Shown: positions 48,283 through 58,500, numbered from the stretch's first letter. The stretch is DNA of 64,000 bases from Crocinitomicaceae bacterium (GCA_024643365.1 JAHENC010000020.1:124001-188000); one strand, 5' to 3'. The notes: a model not told the origin generated them from the sequence alone. Numbers and translations: made by a program.

Positions 48283-49728
48283 ATGGAATCGAAAGATGGC
48301 TATGAAAAAGAGCTTCACTCGCACATTGAGCAGGAGCGCGCAGCGGTAACGTTGCAAAGTAAGGTCGGCGAATTATTGTACGACAAAGGAATTGAATTGG
48401 TGTTATTCCGTAATCACTTGACGGATGTAACTATTTCTGAAATTCTTAATCTACATGAGTACGCTAAGAAAGTAGTGAATAAACCCATTGATGTGTTTAC
48501 CACTTCTGAGTTAGCAGTTGCGTTAATGACGATGGAAGTAACCGCATCCAAATTGGATATCGGGAAACTTGCAAGTGAATGGTTAGCTGAAAAAGCAAAC
48601 TATTCATCCAAAGCAGAATTCTTGTCTGACAAACTTGGTAAACTTCCAGTACAACAAACAATCGAGCCGCGTGATGTTGTTTTATACGGATTTGGACGTA
48701 TTGGACGTTTAGCAGCAAGAGAGTTAATCAAACAAGCTGGAAAAGGACAACAATTGCGCTTAAGAGCAATCGTGACACGTGGATCAAGTGATGCAGACAT
48801 CATCAAACGTGCTTCGTTGTTACGAAATGACTCCGTTCATGGCGCGTTCAAAGGAACCGTTCTTGAAGATTTAGCAAACAAAAGCCTAGTAATCAACGGA
48901 CAAATCGTTCATATGATTGATGCATCGAATCCAGAGGATATCGACTATACACAGTTTGGAATCAACAACGCCTTGATCATCGACAACACAGGTGTTTTCA
49001 CCAACCGTGAACAATTGTCTCGTCACCTACAAGCGAAAGGTGTTTCAAAAGTATTATTGACAGCACCAGGAAAAGAAGTACCAAACATCGTTTACGGAAT
49101 CAACCAAGGAACTTTGGATATTGAAAATGAAAACATTTTCTCTGCAGCTTCTTGTACAACGAATGCCATCTCCCCTATTTTAAAGGTGGTGAACGATAAA
49201 TTTGGCGTAGTAAAAGGACACATCGAAACGGTTCATGCTTATACAAATGACCAAAACTTATTGGACAACATGCACAAAAAAGTGCGTCGTGGACGTTCAG
49301 CAGCGATTAACATGGTTATCACATCTACAGGTGCTGGAAGTGCTGTAACGAAAGTAATTCCAGACTTAAAAGACAAATTAACTGCCAATGCAGTGCGTGT
49401 ACCAACTCCAAATGGATCTTTGGCAATCTTGAGTCTAGAATTAGGAAAAGGAACAACTGTTGAGGATGTGAATGCAGCGATTAAAGATGCAGCATTGAAT
49501 GGCGAATTAGTCAATCAAATCCATTATTCATTCGATCCTGAATTGGTATCTAGTGACATCATCGGAAATACTTGTTGTTCCGTGTTTGACTCCAATGCAA
49601 CCATTGCATCTATTGACGGAAAAAACGTGGTATTGTATGCATGGTACGACAACGAATTCGGTTATACAAAGCAAGTGATTCGACTAGCGAAATACATTTC
49701 GAAAGTTCGAAGAGCGATGTATTATTAA
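48283..49728 (+). CDS. Glyceraldehyde-3-phosphate dehydrogenase, long form with N-terminal domain
   Basis: The C-terminal 345 residues are GAPDH: NAD(P)-binding YGFGRIGRLAAREL, active-site Cys in AASCTTNAISP, HAYTNDQNLLDN, and the end VLYAWYDNEFGYTKQVIRL. About 130 residues of helical N-terminal extension precede it, as in the 480-aa GAPDH group found in many Bacteroidota. After the second strand the sequence is IVTRGSSDAD where NAD-specific enzymes carry an Asp, so NADP use and a gluconeogenic or anaplerotic role are possible (inference). The start is ATG 48283, because the ORF-track start lies just after the rpoD terminator. Length 481 aa. Confidence 0.92.
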   Translation: MESKDGYEKELHSHIEQERAAVTLQSKVGELLYDKGIELVLFRNHLTDVTISEILNLHEYAKKVVNKPIDVFTTSELAVALMTMEVTASKLDIGKLASEWLAEKANYSSKAEFLSDKLGKLPVQQTIEPRDVVLYGFGRIGRLAARELIKQAGKGQQLRLRAIVTRGSSDADIIKRASLLRNDSVHGAFKGTVLEDLANKSLVINGQIVHMIDASNPEDIDYTQFGINNALIIDNTGVFTNREQLSRHLQAKGVSKVLLTAPGKEVPNIVYGINQGTLDIENENIFSAASCTTNAISPILKVVNDKFGVVKGHIETVHAYTNDQNLLDNMHKKVRRGRSAAINMVITSTGAGSAVTKVIPDLKDKLTANAVRVPTPNGSLAILSLELGKGTTVEDVNAAIKDAALNGELVNQIHYSFDPELVSSDIIGNTCCSVFDSNATIASIDGKNVVLYAWYDNEFGYTKQVIRLAKYISKVRRAMYY

Positions 49729-49731
49729 TTG

Positions 49732-49759
49732 AAAGCCTCCTCCGGGAGGCTTTTTTTTT
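49732..49759 (+). terminator. Intrinsic terminator after the GAPDH gene
   Basis: AGCCTCC and GGAGGCT form a stem with a TCCG loop, followed by nine T residues. Confidence 0.85.
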
Positions 49760-49811
49760 GACTTTTTTTCAAACTTTAGTTAGAAGAAGGATGGAATCAA
49801 GTCAAAACAAT

Positions 49812-49819
49812 TATTTTTG
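49812..49819 (+). promoter_or_regulatory. -7 promoter element of cmk, start codon 4 nt downstream
   Basis: TATTTTTG is followed by AGAC and the ATG at 49824. No clear -33 is seen. Confidence 0.5.
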
Positions 49820-49823
49820 AGAC

Positions 49824-50513
49824 ATGAATCAAAAAAGAATCACCATCGCCATTGACGGATTTTCAGCATGTGGAAAGAGCACTCTTGCGAAGGACCTAGC
49901 AAAACAACTTGGCTATGTGTTTATTGATTCTGGCGCCATGTACCGTGCAGCTGCACTCTACTGTTTGAAACATCAGTTGATTCAAGATGGTAAATTAGAT
50001 AAAGTAGGAATTGACACGCAATTGTCGCAGATGGACATTCACTTTGTAGCAGTTGATGCTGAATCCCACATTTTTTTAAACGGACAAGATGTCTCGAATG
50101 AAATCCGAGAACCGAAAGTAGCCGAGATTGTTTCGATTGTAGCGGCCTACAAACCGATCCGCGAAAAATTAGTGGAAGCACAACAAAAAATGGGCGTGCT
50201 AGGTGGAATTGTTATGGATGGTCGTGATATTGGTTCTGTCGTGTTCCCTACTGCTGAATTGAAGTTATTTGTCACTGCGGATCCAGAAATACGTGTTCAG
50301 CGTAGACTAGCAGAAATGCAGTCCAAAGGAATTAAGATGTCTGTAGAAGAAGTACGTCAGAATTTGGCCGAACGCGATCACTTAGATTCAACACGAGAGG
50401 AAAGTCCATTGATCCAAGTTGCAGATGCACTTGTATTAGACAATTCTCAACTCTCAAAAGAAGAACAGTTAGATTGGGTTTTGGCTAAAGCGAATTTACT
50501 CGTAACCAATTAA
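49824..50513 (+). CDS. cmk: Cytidylate kinase
   Basis: Cmk phosphorylates CMP and dCMP. The P-loop is IAIDGFSACGKSTLAKDLAK (a GxxxxGKS variant), followed by YVFIDSGAMYRAAAL, GRDIGSVVFP and the LID with RRLAEMQ and RDHLDSTREESPL. Length 229 aa. It has its own leaderless-type promoter after the GAPDH terminator. Its 3' end overlaps the convergent DUF2891 gene by 18 nt. Confidence 0.95.
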   Translation: MNQKRITIAIDGFSACGKSTLAKDLAKQLGYVFIDSGAMYRAAALYCLKHQLIQDGKLDKVGIDTQLSQMDIHFVAVDAESHIFLNGQDVSNEIREPKVAEIVSIVAAYKPIREKLVEAQQKMGVLGGIVMDGRDIGSVVFPTAELKLFVTADPEIRVQRRLAEMQSKGIKMSVEEVRQNLAERDHLDSTREESPLIQVADALVLDNSQLSKEEQLDWVLAKANLLVTN

Positions 50514-51641
50514 CGCAAACACTGAAAAGGACGACAACCAGTGGTCAATGTCGTAATTTCCTTTCCCTATACTTTCTTGTGCGTAGTCCCACATATCATT
50601 CATAGCTTTCACCCACTCTTTTTTAGTGGCTTCATCTAAAGTTCCTTCCGGCATTGTTTTTAACATTCCGTTCAGACACCAAATGCGGTTCAAATGATAC
50701 CCATCCCAATGAGATTCGTAGCCATCATGTTTTGCTGAACGTTTGATTTGCAACGGGATTTTTACGCGTTCTGCCACAAATAAATCTGGACAATAACTCT
50801 TACTCCATTTAACAAAATTCTTCGGTGACATGATTTTGCGCATTAAATCGGCGACTAATAAACTTGCAGACATAAAATCATACTCGTACGGTTCTTTTTC
50901 AATCGCTACATTTTCGATTTTCCCGTAATATTTCATAGCTGCAGACGCAACAACTTTCTTCAATTTTTTATCACCAAAAGCTATCGCGTAATCATACGCA
51001 AAGGACAAGCCCATTGCTGGACTATCATGACTTCCTGATAATTCAACATCGTCCACTTGTTTCCATACAACAGAATGAACATATGCAATATAATTTGATA
51101 ACGGCATTAAGTTTTTCAACCATACTTTCGCTTCTTGATCATCCCAAGAATTTAATTCATCGGCTACTTTTAGCACCCAAGATTGTCCATAAGGAAATTC
51201 AAAAAGTCCCTTTTCATGCGTGCGCACATACGCCAATTCTTTCTGGATGTTTTCCGAAGTAAAACTTTCTTTTAAACGTTGACGTAACTCAGCTGCCTCA
51301 GGGATATTTGGGTGAAGCTTCAAGATTTTGATCATGCACCAATGGTTATGAACGGCACTGTGCCAGTCGAAGCAACCATAAAACGAAGGCCACACATCGC
51401 GTGGACCATCCGTGTCGCCTTTCTTACGAAGTGCTTTGAAATAGTAATGCGGACTTGATTTCGATGCACAATCCAAAGACAATTTTGCAAAATACGAAGC
51501 ACCTTCATCGGAAAGCGTGTAGCGTCCATCTGGCAAGTTCGTCACTAGCTTATTGTTCCCCGTATTTAAAATCAAACCTGAGGACTCTTGACCGAAGGAA
51601 CTAAATCCAATGAGTAAAAATGCGATAAAAAGGTACTTCAT
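50496..51641 (-). CDS. Exported DUF2891-family protein
   Basis: The 381-aa protein starts with a signal peptide (YLFIAFLLIGFSSFG) and belongs to the DUF2891 family, recognised by FYGCFDWHSAVHNHWCMIKIL and SGSHDSPAMGLSFAYDYA. The family appears to have an alpha/alpha-toroid-like all-helical fold with conserved His and Asp, which hints at a carbohydrate-active or metal-dependent enzyme, but no activity is established to my knowledge. The start MKYLF at 51641 is preferred to the ORF-track MIF extension. It lies 18 nt after a polytopic membrane protein gene on the same strand and is probably co-transcribed. Confidence 0.8.
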   Translation of the reverse strand: MKYLFIAFLLIGFSSFGQESSGLILNTGNNKLVTNLPDGRYTLSDEGASYFAKLSLDCASKSSPHYYFKALRKKGDTDGPRDVWPSFYGCFDWHSAVHNHWCMIKILKLHPNIPEAAELRQRLKESFTSENIQKELAYVRTHEKGLFEFPYGQSWVLKVADELNSWDDQEAKVWLKNLMPLSNYIAYVHSVVWKQVDDVELSGSHDSPAMGLSFAYDYAIAFGDKKLKKVVASAAMKYYGKIENVAIEKEPYEYDFMSASLLVADLMRKIMSPKNFVKWSKSYCPDLFVAERVKIPLQIKRSAKHDGYESHWDGYHLNRIWCLNGMLKTMPEGTLDEATKKEWVKAMNDMWDYAQESIGKGNYDIDHWLSSFSVFALIGYE

Positions 51642-51659
51642 AAAGATCATTTAAGTCAA

Positions 51660-52994
51660 TTAGTTTGTTGGTGCCTTGAATCCATTTTTCATAATGGCCA
51701 CGGATTCTTTTCCAATTCCAACAATGGAAATAATGTTCAATGGGAATTCTAAAAGTACGTGAGAGAAACTCAAGAAGAACAACAAACTCAATCCCAAAGA
51801 ATAATCGTATGCATAGAACACACTGGCAACGACCCAAAGTAAAATTACTGCGGCAAAGCGCAATTTTGGTACTTGGTGCCAACGAATGATTTCTGTTTTA
51901 CTGAACCAGTTCAAATAGTGATATAAATATGCAAAGGCGATGAAGCGCATCAACATGATTCCAATCGTTGAATTGTAGACAATGGAAGCATATTTCTCCA
52001 AAGAGAATCCCGTAAACAACTTCGCAGGAATCGGCTTCATTTGATATTCATCTAACATACCCTCTTTCGCGAACAATTGTAAAATATTGTCCACTTGGAA
52101 ATTCGGATTTAAGGGCTGTTTATTAATCAAATAAGCCTTGTTTGGAATTTTAGAAAGGCTGTCCACCAATCCATTTAAGTTTTCTTTTGTAATGAAGTTG
52201 TATTGTGCATTCGCTTCTTTAAAATCCTTTTTCTTCACGAAGGAAACAAAGTCCGAATTCGTGTAAACTGGATCGTTAATCAGATTAAAATGATCCATGA
52301 TACTGATGTTCGTTGCGTAGAATCCATCTCCTTTCGCATAGTGCGCGTTTCTTCCAAACTCGGAAACAGGCGCTTTTGGATCGACTGGAAGTGCAAAAAC
52401 CAAAAGTAAAGGCACGGTCACGAATCCAACCATCTGCCACATTCCGGAAACACTTCTTGTTTTCAGGGAACCGAACAACATGAAGAGTCCTGTAAATAAA
52501 TACACGTGAATTAAGGTTGGAACCAAGGATGTTAAAGCGAACACCGTCGTACTTTCTGAATTGGCTATTGAATTATCTGGACTCAACCATCCGGATACAA
52601 AGACAAATAAGAATAAAATGGCAATGATTTTCACGAACAGATTTTTAACCAAGGCGAAAAGAATTGCACTAAACAAGGCGAAAACCAAGAGTTTATCGAA
52701 GAGATTCATTTTCACGAAGTAGTCATACACTTCGACACTTACACCAAAATCTTTCGCGAAAGCAGCATAAGACAATAGGATTCCAACCAACAATAAAACC
52801 ACGAAATCGTATTTACCTTTCGCATAATAATTACGATCGTGCAACCAACTGATTTCCGTCAAGTAATGTAGGGGTCCTAGGTAGGCATATGCCAATAAGA
52901 ATGTTTCAAACGGATAAAAGTATGCAAGTACTGCTGTAATAAGCATTAATCCAATGTTGGCGTAGTTGATTTTGTCTTCTCTTAATGCATTCAT
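51660..52994 (-). CDS. Polytopic membrane protein with intramembrane histidines, 444 aa
   Basis: I do not recognise a named family. There are about ten hydrophobic segments and a soluble loop of about 130 residues between the two halves (about residues 205-330). Histidines sit within or next to membrane segments at GPLHYLTEISWLHDRNYY near the N-terminus and SFSHVLLEFPLNII near the C-terminus. This recalls the His-rich membrane oxygenases (Brp/Blh or desaturase types), but the motifs do not match well enough to claim that. It has a TAAATTTG promoter and precedes the DUF2891 gene. Confidence 0.72.
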   Translation of the reverse strand: MNALREDKINYANIGLMLITAVLAYFYPFETFLLAYAYLGPLHYLTEISWLHDRNYYAKGKYDFVVLLLVGILLSYAAFAKDFGVSVEVYDYFVKMNLFDKLLVFALFSAILFALVKNLFVKIIAILFLFVFVSGWLSPDNSIANSESTTVFALTSLVPTLIHVYLFTGLFMLFGSLKTRSVSGMWQMVGFVTVPLLLVFALPVDPKAPVSEFGRNAHYAKGDGFYATNISIMDHFNLINDPVYTNSDFVSFVKKKDFKEANAQYNFITKENLNGLVDSLSKIPNKAYLINKQPLNPNFQVDNILQLFAKEGMLDEYQMKPIPAKLFTGFSLEKYASIVYNSTIGIMLMRFIAFAYLYHYLNWFSKTEIIRWHQVPKLRFAAVILLWVVASVFYAYDYSLGLSLLFFLSFSHVLLEFPLNIISIVGIGKESVAIMKNGFKAPTN

Positions 52995-53013
52995 GATTGT
53001 GGATTTTATCTAA

Positions 53014-53021
53014 CAAATTTA
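53014..53021 (-). promoter_or_regulatory. -7 promoter element of the membrane protein-DUF2891 unit
   Basis: TAAATTTG on the minus strand, 19 nt before the ATG at 52994 and just downstream of the parC terminator. Confidence 0.5.
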
Positions 53022-53035
53022 ACGAAAATAATGGC

Positions 53036-53066
53036 TAAAAAAAAGCCACCGAAACTTTCGATGGCT
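53036..53066 (-). terminator. Intrinsic terminator of the parE-parC operon
   Basis: On the minus strand AGCCATCGAAA pairs with TTTCGGTGGCT (one G-T wobble), followed by a run of eight T residues. Confidence 0.8.
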
Positions 53067-53079
53067 ATATGGAATGAAT

Positions 53080-55773
53080 CTAAAATAATTTAATCTGATC
53101 CTCGTTATCTTCCTCTTCTTTTTTGGTCAAATCCCATTCCATGCTTGGAATTGGACCCGCTTCGTCTTCTTCCATGATTTCTACCTCGTCGTCACTGGTT
53201 GACTCTGCCGGTTTTTGATCTGGCCAAGGTTCTGGACTTTCATCGATGGGATGCGTCAAGATGATTTCTTTGACTTTCAATTTCGTCATTTGATTCCCTT
53301 GCGCTTTCATTCCTTTGATATCAATCAAATCTGCGAGGTTCACAACGTTGTCCGGAAGGTTCTTCGTTTCCTTCAGTAATTTGTTGTAGACAATCTTCGC
53401 CTCTGGACGATAAGCTGTCGAAACAATATCCATATAGGAACCTGTGGACTCACTGATGAACGAAACACGTTTATCTGAAAGGACTTCGCAAATGAAGCGT
53501 TTCACGTAATGCAATTCTTTCTCTGCGTCAAAATATACAGTTGAGATTGGTCGATCCTGAATCCATTTCTCGATATGAACCATGTCCTCGTCGAAATGCG
53601 TCGCTAAATCAAACGAACTCAAACGGTACTCTCCATTTCGATACAAAGTCAAAATACGGTCGTCTCCTTTGAAGGAACCCAGGAACTTCCCTCTCCCCTC
53701 GTCATTGAGTCGTCCAACAATGCCATCGTACCAAATCTTACGTGCTGCCAAGGTGGACCCACCTACTTCTTTTTGCACGATTTTCTGGATAATTTCCTTC
53801 GTTACTCGATTTCCAGCTGAATTTCTTCCTTTGATCAGTAATTCACCTAAATCGACATCGAAACGCAAACGTTTTAAATGCGGTCTTGGACGCAATAAAA
53901 CTGTAATTACCTCGCGTTCCCCATTTGGATGTACGGAGAAATAGAGCATCTTCGATCCTTTTGCCCCTTTGGTTAAATCGTATTCTGAATCACGTGTAAT
54001 GGAATTCACGTAGAAACGTTTCATCATGGTAGCACCACCAATTCCATCTTGATAAAACAAGTGATAAATGGTCCGCGTGTCTCCTTTTTTCCAAACACTG
54101 GCAAAAATCAAGTCCTTACCAACAAATTTCTTATCGGAAACTTTGGTTACCATCATTTTACCGGATGCGAAGAAACAAATGATGTCGTCGATTTCTGAAC
54201 AATCACCAATTGGTTCGTTTTTCTTTAATCCGTAACCGATGAATCCTTCCTCGTAATCGACGTACAATTTACGGTTAGCAATGATTACTTTCGTCGCGCT
54301 AATGTTATCAAATACTTTGATTTCCGTTTTACGCTCTTTTCCAGTACCAAAACGTTTCTTTAAATCCTTGTAATAATCGATAGCATATTCCACCAAGTTA
54401 TTCAAATGCGCTTTCACCACTTGAATTTCCTCTTCGATTTTCAATAAAGCATCATCCGCTTTCGTTGAGTCGAATCGCGTGATTCGAATCATCGGGATTT
54501 GCGTCAATTTGTGTAAATCCTCATCCTCTATCGCACGAATCAACTGTTTTTTGAAAGGCTCGAAACGTTTGTACAAATACTCGTACAAGGCCTCACGATC
54601 GCTGTAGTGCTTAAAGTCAATGTACATCTCGTTGTTAATAAACAACTTCTCCAATGTAGAGAAATGCCATTGACGCTCCAACTCGTCCAAACGTATTTGC
54701 AACTCGAGTTTCAACAAGCGAACGGTATTGTCCGTATTGATTTTCAGGATTTCCGTTACGCCTAAAAAACGTGGCTTATCTCCATCGATAATCGAGGAGT
54801 TTGGTGCCATCGACACCTCGCAATCCGTGAATGCGTAAAGTGCGTCAATCGTTTTATCTGGAGAAACTCCAGGAAATAAATGCACGATGATTTCCGCCTC
54901 CGAGGACGTATTATCTTCGATTTTCTTAATCTTGATTTTTCCTTTGTCGTTAGCTTTGATTACGGACTCAATCAATGACCCAGTCGTTGTTCCAAATGGG
55001 ATTTCGTGGATCGTCAAAGTTTTGTTATCGACCTTTTTAATCTTCGCACGAACGCGCACACGTCCACCGCGCAACCCATCGTTGTAGCCAGTAAAATCAG
55101 CCATTCCACCATTAGGGAAATCGGGAAGTAACTCCACTTTCTTTCCACGTAGATGGTTGATCGACTGTTCAATTAATTCAATAAAGTTGTGTGGTAAGAA
55201 CTTACAAGCCATTCCCACGGCGATTCCTTCCGCTCCCTGCGCTAACAAAAGCGGGAATTTCATTGGAAGTTGCTCCGGCTCTTTGTTTCGCCCATCGTAA
55301 CTCAACAACCAATTCGTCGTTTTTGGATTAAAAGCTACATGCAAGGCAAACTTGGATAAACGTGCCTCAATGTAACGTGGAGCGGCTGCTCCATCGCCTG
55401 TTAAGGTATTTCCCCAGTTTCCTTGACAATCAATCAATAAGTCTTTTTGTCCAAGTTGCACCAACGCATCACCAATCGAAGCATCCCCATGTGGGTGATA
55501 TTTCATCGTGTTTCCGATAATGTTCGCAACTTTATTGTAGCGCCCATCTTCTAACTCTCTCATGGAGTGGAGGATGCGTCGTTGAACAGGTTTTAGACCA
55601 TCGTTCAATGCCGGAACGGCTCTTTCCAGAATTACGTAACTGGCATAATCCAAGAACCAATTTTGATAAAGTCCACCAACGGGAATGATTTTCTCATCCA
55701 CCTGTTTGTTTTCAAATGGATTGTGTTCATCTCCCAAGGATGGATTCAAGTCTTCTATTTCGTCTTCCGCCAT
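53080..55773 (-). CDS. parC: DNA topoisomerase IV subunit A
   Basis: The type IIA topoisomerase breakage-reunion subunit. Near the N-terminus are GLKPVQRRILHSM, YHPHGDASIGDALV and the catalytic Tyr in AAPRYIEARLSKFA. The C-terminal domain carries the beta-pinwheel DNA-wrapping blades, then an acidic tail (about the last 50 residues, EVEIMEEDEAGP). Length 897 aa. It lies 3 nt after parE. Assignment to topoisomerase IV rather than gyrase rests on the tandem parE-parC order and the lack of a clear GyrA box. Confidence 0.9.
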   Translation of the reverse strand: MAEDEIEDLNPSLGDEHNPFENKQVDEKIIPVGGLYQNWFLDYASYVILERAVPALNDGLKPVQRRILHSMRELEDGRYNKVANIIGNTMKYHPHGDASIGDALVQLGQKDLLIDCQGNWGNTLTGDGAAAPRYIEARLSKFALHVAFNPKTTNWLLSYDGRNKEPEQLPMKFPLLLAQGAEGIAVGMACKFLPHNFIELIEQSINHLRGKKVELLPDFPNGGMADFTGYNDGLRGGRVRVRAKIKKVDNKTLTIHEIPFGTTTGSLIESVIKANDKGKIKIKKIEDNTSSEAEIIVHLFPGVSPDKTIDALYAFTDCEVSMAPNSSIIDGDKPRFLGVTEILKINTDNTVRLLKLELQIRLDELERQWHFSTLEKLFINNEMYIDFKHYSDREALYEYLYKRFEPFKKQLIRAIEDEDLHKLTQIPMIRITRFDSTKADDALLKIEEEIQVVKAHLNNLVEYAIDYYKDLKKRFGTGKERKTEIKVFDNISATKVIIANRKLYVDYEEGFIGYGLKKNEPIGDCSEIDDIICFFASGKMMVTKVSDKKFVGKDLIFASVWKKGDTRTIYHLFYQDGIGGATMMKRFYVNSITRDSEYDLTKGAKGSKMLYFSVHPNGEREVITVLLRPRPHLKRLRFDVDLGELLIKGRNSAGNRVTKEIIQKIVQKEVGGSTLAARKIWYDGIVGRLNDEGRGKFLGSFKGDDRILTLYRNGEYRLSSFDLATHFDEDMVHIEKWIQDRPISTVYFDAEKELHYVKRFICEVLSDKRVSFISESTGSYMDIVSTAYRPEAKIVYNKLLKETKNLPDNVVNLADLIDIKGMKAQGNQMTKLKVKEIILTHPIDESPEPWPDQKPAESTSDDEVEIMEEDEAGPIPSMEWDLTKKEEEDNEDQIKLF

Positions 55774-55776
55774 GAT

Positions 55777-57663
55777 TTAGGATGCAATTTCAATTTCATT
55801 TGTACTAAGTTCCGATTTCCCTTGATCTACCACATCCTTCTCAACGCGCAGATTATCTATGATAAACTCTTGACGTTCTTGGGTGTTTTTACCCATGAAA
55901 TAGGACAGAATCGAATCAATGGAATTGTCTTTTGTCAAAAGGACAGGTTCCAAACGAATGTCCTCACCAATAAAGTGGATAAACTCATCTGGTGAAATCT
56001 CTCCGAGTCCTTTAAATCGGGTGATCTCTGCACCTTTGCCAATCTCTTCGATGGCATTTCGGCGTTCTTCGTCAGAATAACAGTAAATCGTTTTCTTTTT
56101 ATTGCGGACACGGAACAATGGTGTCTGCAAGACATACACGTGGTTGCGCTTCACCAAATCTGGAAAGAACTGAAGGAAAAACGTCAACAACAACATGCGA
56201 ATGTGCATTCCGTCGACATCGGCATCGGTCGCAATAACGATTTTATTGTAGCGCAAATTATCCATGTCGTCTTCAATGTCCAAAGCCGCTTGAATCAGGT
56301 TAAATTCCTCATTCTCATACACAACTTTTTTGGTCAAACCATAACAGTTCAATGGTTTACCACGCAACGAAAACACAGCTTGTGTACTCACATCTCTTGA
56401 CTTAGTTATCGACCCACTCGCTGAATCTCCCTCTGTAATAAAGAGTGTGGTTTCTTCGCGTTTTTCGTCCTTCAAGTCTGTCAAATGCGTTCGACAATCG
56501 CGTAATTTCTTGTTATGTAAATTCGCTTTTTTTGAACGGTCGCGTGCAATTTTACGAATTCCAGCTAATTCCTTGCGTTCACGCTCGGACTGCTTGATTT
56601 TCTTTTCGATTGTTTCCGCCACATCCGGATTTCGGTGCAGGTAATTATCGAGTTTATCTTTTAAAAAGTCATTGATGAACGCACGCATCGATTTCCCACC
56701 TGGTTCGATTTCTTGCGATCCAAGTTTCGTTTTCGTTTGTGATTCAAAGACCGGTTCTATTACTTTCACCGCGATCGCTGCCACAATGGACTGACGAATA
56801 TCCGATGCTTCGTAGTTTTTATTGTAAAAATCACGAATGACCTTAGCTACGGATTCACGGAAAGCACTTTGATGTGTTCCACCTTGTGTGGTATGTTGTC
56901 CGTTAACGAAAGAGTAATAATCCTCACCATAAGTTCTACCGTGAGTGAATGCTACCTCGATGTCTTCATCTTCCAAGTGGATGATTGGGTAAAGTGGATC
57001 TCCATCCATGTTGTTTTCCAACAAGTCTTTTAGTCCATCTTTGGATTGGAATTTCTCCCCATTGTAATACATGGCTAATCCACGATTCAAATAGCAATAA
57101 TTCCACATCATTTTATCTAAATACGCTGTTTTAAAAGCATATTTCTTGAAAATCGTTTCATCCGGAATGAATTCAACGTATGTTCCATTTACTTCATCAG
57201 TTTTCTCAATTGGATGTTGTTTTACGAGTTCACCTTTGGAAAATTCAGCGGCCACCTTCTCTCCTTCACGAACAGAATAGACCATGAAATGAGATGAGAG
57301 CGCGTTTACAGCCTTTGTTCCGACCCCGTTTAATCCAACCGATTTCTTAAACGCTTTGGAGTCGTACTTTCCTCCGGTATTCATTTTGGAAACCACTTCC
57401 ACCACTTTACCGAGTGGAATCCCTCGTCCATAATCGCGGACAGAAACTTTTCCATCCTTAATTTTAATATCGACGCGTTTTCCATTCCCCATAACGAACT
57501 CATCGATACAGTTATCCACGACTTCTTTGACAAGAATATAGATTCCGTCATCAGCTGCTGCACCATCACCTAATTTCCCGATGTACATTCCGGGACGAAG
57601 ACGAATGTGTTCCTTCCAATCGAGGGAACGTATGTTGTCTTCCGTATATTGATTTTCTGCCAT
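55777..57663 (-). CDS. parE: DNA topoisomerase IV subunit B
   Basis: The ATPase subunit. The GHKL ATP site includes [24 protein letters not shown] and [11 protein letters not shown], and [14 protein letters not shown] is the lid region. The TOPRIM domain has [12 protein letters not shown] and [13 protein letters not shown]. The start is ATG 57663 ([10 protein letters not shown]), because the ORF-track extension of 19 residues covers the promoter at 57690-57697. Length 628 aa, the short ParE size rather than GyrB. It is the first gene of the parE-parC operon. Confidence 0.92.
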   Translation of the reverse strand: MAENQYTEDNIRSLDWKEHIRLRPGMYIGKLGDGAAADDGIYILVKEVVDNCIDEFVMGNGKRVDIKIKDGKVSVRDYGRGIPLGKVVEVVSKMNTGGKYDSKAFKKSVGLNGVGTKAVNALSSHFMVYSVREGEKVAAEFSKGELVKQHPIEKTDEVNGTYVEFIPDETIFKKYAFKTAYLDKMMWNYCYLNRGLAMYYNGEKFQSKDGLKDLLENNMDGDPLYPIIHLEDEDIEVAFTHGRTYGEDYYSFVNGQHTTQGGTHQSAFRESVAKVIRDFYNKNYEASDIRQSIVAAIAVKVIEPVFESQTKTKLGSQEIEPGGKSMRAFINDFLKDKLDNYLHRNPDVAETIEKKIKQSERERKELAGIRKIARDRSKKANLHNKKLRDCRTHLTDLKDEKREETTLFITEGDSASGSITKSRDVSTQAVFSLRGKPLNCYGLTKKVVYENEEFNLIQAALDIEDDMDNLRYNKIVIATDADVDGMHIRMLLLTFFLQFFPDLVKRNHVYVLQTPLFRVRNKKKTIYCYSDEERRNAIEEIGKGAEITRFKGLGEISPDEFIHFIGEDIRLEPVLLTKDNSIDSILSYFMGKNTQERQEFIIDNLRVEKDVVDQGKSELSTNEIEIAS

Positions 57664-57689
57664 TTCGATTTTTGTGGTTTTCCGAATAA

Positions 57690-57697
57690 CAAAAATA
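57690..57697 (-). promoter_or_regulatory. -7 promoter element of parE-parC
   Basis: TATTTTTG on the minus strand, 26 nt before the parE ATG (57663). It decides against the longer ORF-track start. Confidence 0.5.
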
Positions 57698-57845
57698 ACT
57701 TTTAGAAGGACTGAAAACACAACGAAAGATGCTTTTTTATGAACGAATTTCAGTTGATAAAGGCCTTTATTTCAAGAACTAAGTCAAAAACATTCAAAAG
57801 TTCACGGAGCACCATTGAATTTCGAAGGAAATTCAACCGAAACAA

Positions 57846-57875
57846 TTGTGATTTCCACTCAAAATCCTATCTTTG
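57846..57875 (+). promoter_or_regulatory. Complete Bacteroidota promoter of efp
   Basis: TTG at 57846-57848, 19-nt spacer, TATCTTTG at 57868-57875. Together with 62462-62492 it is one of the clearest -33/-7 pairs in the window. The ATG lies 21 nt further on. Confidence 0.7.
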
Positions 57876-57896
57876 CCTCCAAATTTGAATTGAACC

Positions 57897-58463
57897 ATGG
57901 CTAATACTTCCGACATCCGAAATGGATTGTGCATCCGTCACAATGATAAACTTTATCAAATTATCGAATTTCAACACGTTAAACCCGGAAAAGGACCTGC
58001 ATTTGTGCGCACGAAAATGCGTCAAATCGAGTCTGGTAAGGTGCTTGACAATACGTTTTCTGCTGGACACAAAATTGACCCGGTACGAATTGAAAACCGC
58101 GAATACCAATACTTGTACCAAGAGGCTGAATCCTATGTATTCATGAACAATGAAACGTTTGAGCAAGTTAATATTCCGTTAAAAATGGTTGAAAAGCCAG
58201 GATTCCTACAAGAAGGGATGACGGTAAATATCCTTTTTCACGCAGAAGAAGAAATGCCACTCGTGGTTGAACTTCCAATGTACATCATTTCTGAAGTTAC
58301 CTATACTGAACCAGGAGTGAAAGGAGATACCGCAACAAACTCGATGAAACCGGCAACAATTGCTACTGGAGCAGAAGTAAAAGTTCCTTTGTTCATTGAC
58401 AATGGTGAGGTGATTAAAATTGACACGCGCACTGGTATCTATGTGGAGCGCATCAAAAAATAA
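57897..58463 (+). CDS. efp: Elongation factor P
   Basis: EF-P enters the ribosomal E site and relieves stalling at polyproline. The N-terminal KOW-like domain carries the loop VKPGKGPAFVRTKMR, whose Lys (in PGKG) is the usual modification site. The middle and C-terminal OB domains end with GEVIKIDTRTGIYVERI, the conserved EF-P tail. Length 188 aa. No epmA/epmB or ymfI modification gene is nearby. gcvT follows on the same strand after 37 nt. Confidence 0.95.
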   Translation: MANTSDIRNGLCIRHNDKLYQIIEFQHVKPGKGPAFVRTKMRQIESGKVLDNTFSAGHKIDPVRIENREYQYLYQEAESYVFMNNETFEQVNIPLKMVEKPGFLQEGMTVNILFHAEEEMPLVVELPMYIISEVTYTEPGVKGDTATNSMKPATIATGAEVKVPLFIDNGEVIKIDTRTGIYVERIKK

Positions 58464-58500
58464 TTGAAATTTATCTACTGAAAAACGTTAATACCAAACC

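Noticed and set aside
51660-52994. Brp/Blh beta-carotene dioxygenase assignment
   Set aside because: Only the general idea of membrane histidines fits. The spacing and motifs do not clearly match.
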